A stretch of DNA of 18,186 bases from CAIYXV01 sp035506255 (GTDB taxonomy: Bacteria > Margulisbacteria > WOR-1 > XYC2-FULL-46-14 > WPAF01). The stretch is from contig DATJPS010000055.1 in the NCBI GenBank assembly GCA_035506255.1, positions 1-18,186 of the forward strand, given 5' to 3'. The notes below the pieces were generated by a model. The model did not search any database. It was not told the origin of the DNA and saw only the letters and a program-made list of their open reading frames with translations. Of the stretch, positions 6,982 through 13,544 are shown one piece after another (the first letter of the stretch is position 1; each line of letters starts with the position of its first letter). The translations under genes were made by a program, and so were the position numbers.

Positions 6982-8232
6982 ATGCATGGAATTTATATGC
7001 CGGTAAGATTATATGCGGAAAGGCTCCCGGTCCAGCTCGGATTTTCCTGGTACAGGGCGAATCCGCGCGACGGGCTGTTCGATTCGAAAGAACAGATGAA
7101 AGTGCTGGACGATCAAATGTGCGATGTTGCCACCCGCACCACGAGAGGCCGCCTGCATGGGTCCGTTTCGGAGGATGAACTCAGGATCCCATTCGTTAGG
7201 GACATCCAAAGGGTCAAGACCTCCGTGCTCTTCCAGCGAGGCAACCAGAAGACCCAGGTCTTCCCCTACCCCAAGGACCCGAGCGTAAAGAACCGTATGA
7301 CCCATCAATACGAAGTGGGAGAAATAGCCTGGAGCCTGGCGACGCATCTAAGATTGAATCCTTACCTTGCCCGCGCCGGCGCGCTGCCGCACGACGTTGG
7401 ACACGCGCCATTCGGTCATGCCGGGGAAGCGGTGCTGGACCGAATGAGGCGCGAAACCTACGGCCTTTACTTTAAGCATAACATCCAGAGCCTGGTGGTA
7501 ATCGACGACATATTCCGCAACTGCGATACCGGACAGCTGCTCGACCTTACTTTCGAAGTGAGGGATACGGTGGTCTGCCATCTGGGGGAAACGAGCGAAA
7601 CGGAAGTGGTCCCTTACGGCGCGCTGCCGGACGAGAGGGCCAATCCCAAACCGCTCGACCTGGCTGAACTTAAACGCGGCGACAAGGTCCGGCTGGAGGA
7701 CCACCGCATATTTTATCCCTGCACGCTCGAAGGCTGCCTGGTGCGAGTATCGGACCGCATTTCGTCGGTGGCGCGCGACCCGGAGGACGCGGTCAGGCAC
7801 AACCTGATCAGCTGGGCCAGCATCCCGCAGATCGCCAAGGATGTTTTCCGGGACGGCTACGGGAACGTCAACGCTTCTTCGATCATTAAAACGCTGATCA
7901 CCAGTGTAATAGAGAACAGCTGGGACCCCTATCATCATACTATTTATTCGATCAAGTTCGGCGACCGCGAAGCCAGAGCGATGAAAGCGCTTTACAATTT
8001 CAATTTTGAACAGATCTACCGGCATCCGACGCTGGTGAGAGACTTTTTAGGGTTCGTCCCGCACTACATCGAAACGCTCTATCATCATTATACGGCCTGC
8101 GACGATAATCCCCTAAAACGGCCTATGACCCCGCAGGAAGCGATCGATGTAATCGCCTATATGACCGACCGTGAGGTGATGGAGGAGATGCTGAGGCTGA
8201 AGCAGGTCTCGGACATCAAGTCGATCCTTTAG
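6982..8232 (+). CDS. dGTPase-like deoxynucleoside triphosphate triphosphohydrolase (HD domain)
   Basis: Probably hydrolyses dNTPs to nucleosides plus triphosphate, balancing the dNTP pool. The 416-residue protein has the dGTPase layout: KTQVFPYP, then RMTHQYEVGEIA (metal His108), then LPHDVGHAPFGHAGE (the HD pair at 137-138), and a later aspartate candidate in VSDRISSVARD. No signal peptide. The start is uncertain: ATG 6982 overlaps the tail of a possible extended -10 (6972-6980), and ATG 6997 has a weak GGA Shine-Dalgarno, so the protein may begin at MPVRLYAER. It ends overlapping dapL convergently by four bases. A link with the ribonucleotide reductase at the left edge through dNTP balance is inference only. 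It could act on another nucleotide. Confidence 0.85.
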   Translation: MHGIYMPVRLYAERLPVQLGFSWYRANPRDGLFDSKEQMKVLDDQMCDVATRTTRGRLHGSVSEDELRIPFVRDIQRVKTSVLFQRGNQKTQVFPYPKDPSVKNRMTHQYEVGEIAWSLATHLRLNPYLARAGALPHDVGHAPFGHAGEAVLDRMRRETYGLYFKHNIQSLVVIDDIFRNCDTGQLLDLTFEVRDTVVCHLGETSETEVVPYGALPDERANPKPLDLAELKRGDKVRLEDHRIFYPCTLEGCLVRVSDRISSVARDPEDAVRHNLISWASIPQIAKDVFRDGYGNVNASSIIKTLITSVIENSWDPYHHTIYSIKFGDREARAMKALYNFNFEQIYRHPTLVRDFLGFVPHYIETLYHHYTACDDNPLKRPMTPQEAIDVIAYMTDREVMEEMLRLKQVSDIKSIL

Positions 8233-9398
8233 GAAAATTTTATCCCCGCTTTTTTCATCCGTTCGATCGCCTCGGCGATCCTCTCTTTGGGGAGCGTGAT
8301 CGCCAGGCGGACATAGCCTTCGCCCGCCGTCCCGTATCCGCTGCCGGGAACGACCAGGATGTTGCATTTATCGAGCAGTTTTTCGGTGAACGAGGCCGAA
8401 GTCTCGCCTCTGGGTACCGGGACCCAGGCGTAGAACGTCGCTTTCATCTCCGGCAGTCCCCAGCCGAGCGAATTAAGCCCGGCGATCAGGGCCCTGGCCC
8501 GCTCGCCGAATACTTTATTGTTCTCTTCCACGCACTTCTGGGAACCGGTCAATGCGGCAACGCCCGCGGATTGTATCGCTTTGAACGCTCCCGAATCGAC
8601 GTTCGATTTGATCGTCGCCAGCGCGGATATCGCTTCTTTATTGCCGACCGCCATCCCGATCCGCCACCCGGTCATATTGTAAGTTTTCGACAACGAGTGG
8701 AATTCCACCGCGACCTCCATCGCGCCGGGGACTTCAAGAATACTGTGCGGTCTTTCCCCTCCGTAAGCCATTTCGGAATACGCCAGGTCGGAGACCAGCA
8801 GGATGCCGTTCCTTTTCGCGAAGTCGACCGCTTTTTTAAGGAAATCAAGCCCCGCCACCGCTCCGGTCGGGTTGTTCGGGTAATTGACAAAGATGATCTT
8901 CGCTTTTTTGGCGATCTCTGCCGGTATCCTCTCTAGATCGGGAAGAAAACCATTCTCCCTGACCAGGGGCATAAAATAAGGCGTCCCCCCCGCCAGCACG
9001 GTGCCTATTCTATATACCGGATACGCCGGATCGGGGACCAGCGCAATATCGCCCGGGTCGACAAAGGCAAAGAACAGGTGTGCCAGACCTTCTTTGGAGC
9101 CGATCAGGCAGCAGACCTCGGATACCGGATCGAGCGTCACGCCGAACCGCGATCTATACCAGGTGGCGACCGCCTTGCGGAAAGGGAGTTCGCCTTTTGA
9201 GGTCGGATAGTTCGACGATTCCCTGCTTTCCAGCACTTCGCGCATTTTTTCGAATATATGCGAGGGCGTAGGCAGATCGGGATCGCCGATGCCAAAATCG
9301 ATCACGTCGATCCCTTTCTTCACCATTTCTTCTTTCCGCTCCTCGATCTTAACGAAAAGATAAGGAGGTATCAGCTCGAGCCTTTTCGATTTTCTCAT
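8229..9398 (-). CDS. dapL: LL-diaminopimelate aminotransferase (DapL-type), PLP-dependent
   Basis: Converts tetrahydrodipicolinate directly to LL-diaminopimelate, bypassing the acylated route. This 389-residue fold-type I aminotransferase starts with RKSKRLELIPPYLF, and has DFGIGDPDLPTP, YPTSKGELPFR, NYPNNPTGA and the PLP-lysine segment SLSKTYNMTGWRIG. The start at 9398 is chosen because it matches the family N-terminus and gives an ATGA overlap with the dapF stop (9395-9397). A longer frame back to 9467 would run inside dapF with no support. A weak AGGGA lies about ten bases before the ATG. Its fusion-free pairing with dapF makes a DAP role more likely than the related aspartate/alanine aminotransferases. 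Confidence 0.9.
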   Translation of the reverse strand: MRKSKRLELIPPYLFVKIEERKEEMVKKGIDVIDFGIGDPDLPTPSHIFEKMREVLESRESSNYPTSKGELPFRKAVATWYRSRFGVTLDPVSEVCCLIGSKEGLAHLFFAFVDPGDIALVPDPAYPVYRIGTVLAGGTPYFMPLVRENGFLPDLERIPAEIAKKAKIIFVNYPNNPTGAVAGLDFLKKAVDFAKRNGILLVSDLAYSEMAYGGERPHSILEVPGAMEVAVEFHSLSKTYNMTGWRIGMAVGNKEAISALATIKSNVDSGAFKAIQSAGVAALTGSQKCVEENNKVFGERARALIAGLNSLGWGLPEMKATFYAWVPVPRGETSASFTEKLLDKCNILVVPGSGYGTAGEGYVRLAITLPKERIAEAIERMKKAGIKFS

Positions 9399-10207
9399 AT
9401 AAAGTAGTTCCCTTCGAAAACGTATTCCGCCGGTCCGCGCATTAAGAGGTGCCCGTCGTCGTTCCATTCGATGTCCAGCTCTCCGCCCGGCAGGTAGACC
9501 GTTACTTTACGTCCCGTCAGTCCCAATATTGAAGCCGCGGCCGCCACCGCGCAGGCGCCGGTGCCGCAGGCGAGCGTCGCTCCCGCCCCCCGCTCCCACA
9601 CCTTCACTTCGATCCTGGAATCGCTCACCACCCGGGCGAACTCCACATTAGTGCGGTCCTTAAAATGGGCATCGCGTTCGATCCGGGGACCGATATCGGC
9701 CAGGTCGATCGCCTCAAAATCGTCGTCGTTCAAGAACGCCACCGCGTGCGGGTTCCCCATCGATATCTTTTTAAAGCTGATCCCCTGCAGTTCGACCGAA
9801 CCTTCGTCTTTCGGGATCCCCATGTCGACCTCGATCGTGGAGATACTACCGTCATCGCCCGGAATAACGGCGGGGATGATGATCCCGGCGCCGGTCTCGA
9901 CCGAGATGACCTCTTCTTTCAGTTTGTCGGTCTCGTATACATAGCGGGCAAAGCAGCGAATGCCGTTGCCGCACATCTCCGGCTCCGAGCCGTCGGGATT
10001 GATGATCTGCATCCGGTAATGCGCTTTCTGCGAAGGATAGACGATGATCAGGCCGTCGGCGCCTATACCGAAGTTCCGGTCGCAGGCGCGCATCGCCAGT
10101 TTCGGCAGGTCGATACCGCCAAGCTGCGCCGAGCGGGAATCGATGAGGATAAAATCGTTCCCCAGCCCCTGCATTTTAATGAATTTGAGGTTAGAAGGCT
10201 CGCCCAT
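9395..10207 (-). CDS. dapF: Diaminopimelate epimerase
   Basis: Interconverts LL- and meso-diaminopimelate, the lysine and peptidoglycan precursor. The 270-residue length is normal. The two catalytic cysteines are visible in PEMCGNGIRCFARYV and LACGTGACAVAAA, and the N-terminus has KMQGLGNDFILID. It is followed by dapL with an ATGA overlap. A probable promoter (TTGTAA-N17-TAAGAT) lies directly upstream, predicting a leader of only about four bases, and a 7-bp inverted repeat overlaps the -10 and initiation region. The gene also lies 54 bp downstream of the surface-protein array on the same strand, so read-through is possible. Confidence 0.96.
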   Translation of the reverse strand: MGEPSNLKFIKMQGLGNDFILIDSRSAQLGGIDLPKLAMRACDRNFGIGADGLIIVYPSQKAHYRMQIINPDGSEPEMCGNGIRCFARYVYETDKLKEEVISVETGAGIIIPAVIPGDDGSISTIEVDMGIPKDEGSVELQGISFKKISMGNPHAVAFLNDDDFEAIDLADIGPRIERDAHFKDRTNVEFARVVSDSRIEVKVWERGAGATLACGTGACAVAAAASILGLTGRKVTVYLPGGELDIEWNDDGHLLMRGPAEYVFEGNYFI

Positions 10208-10208
10208 G

Positions 10209-10225
10209 GTTAAGAAAATCTTAAC
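10209..10225. promoter_or_regulatory. Inverted repeat over the dapF initiation region (candidate operator)
   Basis: GTTAAGA-AAA-TCTTAAC: perfect 7-bp arms around a 3-bp centre, starting one base before the dapF ATG and covering the -10 hexamer. Its position would let a bound repressor block polymerase. No T tract follows, so it is not an obvious terminator. Confidence 0.35.
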
Positions 10226-10246
10226 ATTTTTGGGCGGGGTTTACAA
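10218..10246 (-). promoter_or_regulatory. dapF-dapL promoter
   Basis: On the minus strand: TTGTAA (10241-10246), 17-bp spacer, TAAGAT (10218-10223) preceded by TGT, i.e. an extended -10. The dapF ATG begins ten bases downstream, so the leader would be about four nucleotides. Confidence 0.5.
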
Positions 10247-10261
10247 TATAGGGAGAACGCC

Positions 10262-11533
10262 CTACCAGGTCGCGATCGCTGCCCTTTTCCAGGTATTGTT
10301 CGCCACGCATATATAGATATAATTGGCGTCCCAGGCGATCTGCCCCTTGCTGCCGGAGGCGCTGCTGCTGGCAGGGGTTTTTGCCGTATCCAGGATCAGC
10401 GTATCGGTATTCATGCAGACACCTTTCCCGCCCTTAAAAAAGCCGGAAAAACCGGAAGTAGAAATGCCATAAACACCGTTGCCGGAAGTTGCGGCGCCAT
10501 AAACACCGTTGCCAGAGGTCGATTCGAATGACCCGCCCGCCGCCTCCCCAAGCCCATAAACCCCGGTACCCAGAGTCCCTTGTGACTCAAAATACCCGCC
10601 AAAAGACTTTGAACCGGGAAATCCGTTGGTGGCCTCGCCCTTGACCCCGGTGCCGGCGATAGAGCTCGACTCAAAATATCCACCGAGAGCATTCCCTGAG
10701 CTACTTTCATTATAAGCGGCAACCCCCGTACCATCTGATGAATAGTTGTAAAACTTTCCGCCGTAATTTATTCCGCTTGAACTTTCAGAGATCGCCCAAA
10801 CTGCATTGCCGTATAACCCCCCAGTATCAAAACTTCCGCCGATAACACTGCCAACGCCTTTTAATCCTGTTCCTCCCTCGCCGTACACCCCTATCCCGTC
10901 CGATCCATTGTTGGTACCGACGATGATGCCCGCGCTGTCCTTGGCCCCCATCACGAGGAACTCCCCCTCGGACGATACCGGAAGCAACATGTTCGGCCAA
11001 GCTTCTGCGCTGGCATGGAAACCATCGACCGTGTCGGCGTCGATGCTGCTGCCGCTGCCGGATGGTAATAACAAAGCGTTCAGTTTCCCGCTGCCGTTGG
11101 TGACCGGCACGATGTTCGACCCGGTCGCGGCCGGTTTATAACCGTTCAAAGTTTCCGCCATCAGTGAATACGGGACCGTTACCAGCGCTACGCGCGGAGC
11201 CATTTCCGCGTCGCTCCCGACTTTGATCCCCAGGTAGCGGGTCGAGCCGTCGAACACATTGGAACTAAAAGCGTTCACGCTGCCAAGCTGGACCGAATAC
11301 ATTCCAGCATCGACCGAAACGGTCTGGGTCTCGGTCCAGAGGGCGGTGCCGCCCGATGCTCCGCCATAAATGGAAAATACGATCGATAACGACGGATTGT
11401 TGACCAGATGGCCGGAGGCGTCCTTTAGCAATCCCTGGTAATTGATCGTCGCGGGGACCGCGAAAGCAAAAACGGAAAACAATAGAATGCCTGAAAATAT
11501 CAAGCATGCAGTCGACTGGTGCGACAATTTCAT
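10262..11533 (-). CDS. Secreted stem/GVYG-repeat surface protein A
   Basis: A 423-residue exported protein of unknown function, paralogous to the proteins at 13545 and 14834. Residues 1-25 are a signal peptide. Residues 28-125 form the shared stem domain (NYQGLLKDASGH, GGTALWTETQTVSV, VQLGSV, RYLGIK, EMAPRVALVTVPYS). A linker has the motif DADTVDGFHAS (166-174), known from tail-fibre-like and adhesin-like proteins. Residues 210-370 are glycine-rich repeats (GxGVYG, GGYFES, GGSFES), which suggest a beta-solenoid. The C-terminus (GSKGQIAWDANYIYICVANNTWKR) resembles phage tail-fibre caps. An AGAGGG Shine-Dalgarno precedes the ATG. It follows the PorV-like gene after 19 bp, so it probably shares its transcript. 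Surface adhesin or fibre is the best guess; there is no catalytic signature. Confidence 0.75.
   Translation of the reverse strand: MKLSHQSTACLIFSGILLFSVFAFAVPATINYQGLLKDASGHLVNNPSLSIVFSIYGGASGGTALWTETQTVSVDAGMYSVQLGSVNAFSSNVFDGSTRYLGIKVGSDAEMAPRVALVTVPYSLMAETLNGYKPAATGSNIVPVTNGSGKLNALLLPSGSGSSIDADTVDGFHASAEAWPNMLLPVSSEGEFLVMGAKDSAGIIVGTNNGSDGIGVYGEGGTGLKGVGSVIGGSFDTGGLYGNAVWAISESSSGINYGGKFYNYSSDGTGVAAYNESSSGNALGGYFESSSIAGTGVKGEATNGFPGSKSFGGYFESQGTLGTGVYGLGEAAGGSFESTSGNGVYGAATSGNGVYGISTSGFSGFFKGGKGVCMNTDTLILDTAKTPASSSASGSKGQIAWDANYIYICVANNTWKRAAIATW
10466..10513 (-). repeat. Tandem 30-bp coding repeat (10-residue GNGVYG unit)
   Basis: GCCATAAACACCGTTGCC occurs exactly at 10466-10483 and again at 10496-10513, a 30-bp period equal to ten codons, encoding successive SGNGVYG units of protein A. 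The exact DNA match points to a recent duplication. Confidence 0.8.
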
Positions 11534-11552
11534 TATAAATCCCTCTGTATGC

Positions 11553-12605
11553 CTATTTCTTTTTCGGCTTTGTGACTGCCTTGGCCGGTGTCTTTACCGG
11601 TGCCGCCTTGGGCTGTACGGCGGGCGCGGCCGGAGTTTTAGGCGCGGCCACTGACGGGGCCGACGGAGCGGCAGGCGCTGCGGTCGCCGCCGGTCTGGGC
11701 GCCGGTGGAACGAACGACAGCGTGAAGAAATGCGTATTGTTCGCCGCCAGCGAACCGTCGTTGAAATAAGCGTAATCGAACCCGATGCCGTTGAAGTTAA
11801 GCCCGATGCCGGCCATCATGTCCATCACGCTCGACGAACTGCCGGTCGGTATGTTCTCAAGCCCGCCGCGCAACGCCAGCATCGGCATCGGCTTCCATTC
11901 CACCCCTGCGTGCGCCGCGAACGGCATCAGGTCCAGGTCAGCGTTGACCAGCAGATTATTGGGCAGGAGGTAGTTCAACCCGCCCTTTATATTCATCGCC
12001 ACCGGTTCATTAACGCCGGTCCCCCAGCTGATCCCGGTCGGCAGCACGTTCTGCGCCGCCAATCCCAGCGTCAGAGCGCTGTTGAGCTTGTAAAGCATCC
12101 CCAGGTCGGCGCTGAAGCCCGATCCGCTCGACTGGCCGGAAAAGCTCTTGGAGAACATCTTGATCGATCCGCCGGCCGCCAGTTTGTCGTTGAACTCTTT
12201 GCCCATCGCCGCGGTGATGGTGGAGTTGGAATAATCGAACGAATCCCCGCCTGCCGCGACCCGTCCGCTGGCGTCGCGGGTGGTGGTCTGCAATCCGGTA
12301 GCCCCGCCGCCCAGGTAACAGATCCCCGCCCCCGCCCCCTTGTACTGTGCCGCCCCGCCTAGCATCGTATAATTCAATTCACCTTCCAGCAGCGAAGTGT
12401 ACATGGAAGTGGCTCCCCAGTTGGCGATGTAGGCCGCGTTGGCCGGATTGACGAAGATGGCGTTGATGTCGCCGGGGGCCGCGATATTGGTCCGGCCCAT
12501 GGCGATGGAGCGCGCGCCCACGCCCAGGCTCATCGGGTCGACGGAACTGGAAGAGGCAAAAGCAGCTGAAGCCAATATTACAACTATCAGGATCGCATTA
12601 CGCAT
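11553..12605 (-). CDS. PorV/PorQ-like (UPF0164-type) outer-membrane beta-barrel protein with Pro/Ala/Lys tail
   Basis: A 350-residue outer-membrane protein. A signal peptide (MRNAILIVVILASAAFA) is followed by the PorV/PorQ opening VDPMSLGVGARSIAMG and NPAN motifs, then about 260 residues of alternating beta-strand character ending near FFTLSFVPP. The last 50 or so residues are a Pro/Ala/Lys-rich tail ending PKKK, unusual for a barrel and probably periplasmic. In type IX secretion, PorV carries cargo with a C-terminal sorting domain; the gene just upstream encodes such a domain. Start: 12605 has GAGGTG four bases upstream and gives a compact signal peptide. The alternative ATG at 12632 overlaps the previous stop (ATGA) and adds nine residues. 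PorV-like function is inferred from the fold signature and the neighbour. Confidence 0.78.
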   Translation of the reverse strand: MRNAILIVVILASAAFASSSSVDPMSLGVGARSIAMGRTNIAAPGDINAIFVNPANAAYIANWGATSMYTSLLEGELNYTMLGGAAQYKGAGAGICYLGGGATGLQTTTRDASGRVAAGGDSFDYSNSTITAAMGKEFNDKLAAGGSIKMFSKSFSGQSSGSGFSADLGMLYKLNSALTLGLAAQNVLPTGISWGTGVNEPVAMNIKGGLNYLLPNNLLVNADLDLMPFAAHAGVEWKPMPMLALRGGLENIPTGSSSSVMDMMAGIGLNFNGIGFDYAYFNDGSLAANNTHFFTLSFVPPAPRPAATAAPAAPSAPSVAAPKTPAAPAVQPKAAPVKTPAKAVTKPKKK

Positions 12606-12628
12606 TACGCACCTCGCATTACGATTTG
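12594..12628. repeat. 7-bp tandem repeat spanning the PorV-like gene's start region
   Basis: On the plus strand, units in 7-bp register: CGCATTA (12594-12600), CGCATTA (12601-12607), CGCACCT (12608-12614), CGCATTA (12615-12621), then a decayed CGATTTG. Read on the minus strand, each intact unit supplies an ATG and the variant third unit supplies the AGGTG Shine-Dalgarno of the start at 12605. Confidence 0.7.
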
Positions 12629-13492
12629 TCATTTGATCACCGCAATTTTAGTCCGGCCGATCGGTTTGCCGCCGGACACTACCCTTAAGAAATAAATGTC
12701 GTTGCCGAGCACGGTACCGAAGTCGGACTTGCCGTCCCACGCCACTTCGTTGTAACCCGCCTGCGCTCCCGGCTGGCCGGCGACATAGCTCCGTTTGTAG
12801 ATCAGCTGGCCGACCGAGTTGAAGATGTAGATCGAGGTATCGCCGTCCTTGCTCAGCTGGTAGGCGATGGCTCCCGCTCCGTTGTTGGGATTGAACGGAT
12901 TCGGGTACATGTAGACGCTGGTCGCCTTAAGGTCGCCGGTATCGGTCTTTACCGTCTGCGCGGCGATGGTGGTATTGCCGGAAGAGTCGACCGCCCGGAT
13001 CGAGTAAGAATGATTGCCGTTGGTGGTTAAGTTGAACTTAAAAGTGAGCACGCCGGTAGTGGCATTATAACTGGACGAACCGGTCAGTGCCGCGAAGGTC
13101 GTCCCCGTCCCGTCCACTTCCACTGAGCTGGCATTGAGGTCGATCGCGGTCTCGTCGGTCACCAGTGCGGTGAGCGTGCCATCGCTCTTGATGTAATCGT
13201 TGGCGATGGTGGTCTTGCCGTCGATCTTGGCGTTTGAGATCATCGGCGGAATTAGATCGCCGGAGTACACGGTTATACCCAGGCCGCCGGAAATGCCGAT
13301 ATAGCTGGCGCTGACGCTCTTGCCCACGGCCGCGGCGCCGATCGCAGATGTATTGGCATAGCTGGCCGAAACGGAATTGCCTCCGCCCGCCCCGACGATC
13401 GACATAGGCGAATAATAGTTCGCGCTGCTCATCGCCAGTACGGCCCCGGCCGCGAGCAACAGGAAAAGGGACGTGACCATTGTTTTTTTCAT
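12629..13492 (-). CDS. Secreted protein with C-terminal FlgD-Ig / T9SS type-A-like sorting domain
   Basis: A 287-residue exported protein. A signal peptide covers residues 1-20. Residues 34-72 hold two copies of a Gly/Ser motif (GNSVSASYANTSAIG, GKSVSASYIGISGG). Residues 80-187 look like an Ig/cadherin-like beta-sandwich (SSVEVDGTG, HSYSIRAVDSSGNT). Residues 191-287 are the FlgD-Ig/T9SS CTD-like domain: SVYMYPNPFNPNNG, YQLSKDGDTSIYIFNSVGQL, NEVAWDGKSDFGTVLGNDIYFLRV and a final TKIAVIK. Such domains often act as C-terminal secretion or anchoring signals in Bacteroidota and candidate phyla. The stop forms an ATGA overlap with a possible start of the PorV-like gene, so cargo and carrier may be co-translated. 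Substrate or partner unknown. Confidence 0.78.
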   Translation of the reverse strand: MKKTMVTSLFLLLAAGAVLAMSSANYYSPMSIVGAGGGNSVSASYANTSAIGAAAVGKSVSASYIGISGGLGITVYSGDLIPPMISNAKIDGKTTIANDYIKSDGTLTALVTDETAIDLNASSVEVDGTGTTFAALTGSSSYNATTGVLTFKFNLTTNGNHSYSIRAVDSSGNTTIAAQTVKTDTGDLKATSVYMYPNPFNPNNGAGAIAYQLSKDGDTSIYIFNSVGQLIYKRSYVAGQPGAQAGYNEVAWDGKSDFGTVLGNDIYFLRVVSGGKPIGRTKIAVIK

Positions 13493-13515
13493 TTTATCGC
13501 CTGCCTGTTTTTCAT
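13489..13515 (-). other. Possible 8-codon leader mini-ORF coupled to the CTD-protein gene
   Basis: ATG at 13515-13513 opens a mini-ORF, M-K-N-R-Q-A-I-K-stop, whose TGA overlaps the ATG of the gene at 13492 as ATGA. It has its own AGGGG Shine-Dalgarno (13525-13529) nine bases upstream, stronger than the AGG that precedes the main start. It could couple translation or be chance. Confidence 0.3.
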
Positions 13516-13544
13516 TATGTTATTCCCCTTATTAAATTCATCTA

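Noticed and set aside
7348..8025. Antisense frame across the dGTPase-like gene
   Set aside because: Shadow of a gene with conserved HD motifs.
9399..9467. N-terminal extension of DapL to 9467
   Set aside because: It lies within dapF, has no start signal, and the family N-terminus begins at 9398.
10249..10264. Hairpin TAGGG-N6-CCCTA at the end of surface protein A, as a terminator
   Set aside because: Only five base pairs and no T tract on the minus strand; too weak to call.
10430..10720. Repeated GVYG/GGYF-encoding DNA as a CRISPR-like array
   Set aside because: Repeats are in-frame, degenerate and coding, with no uniform spacers and no cas genes.
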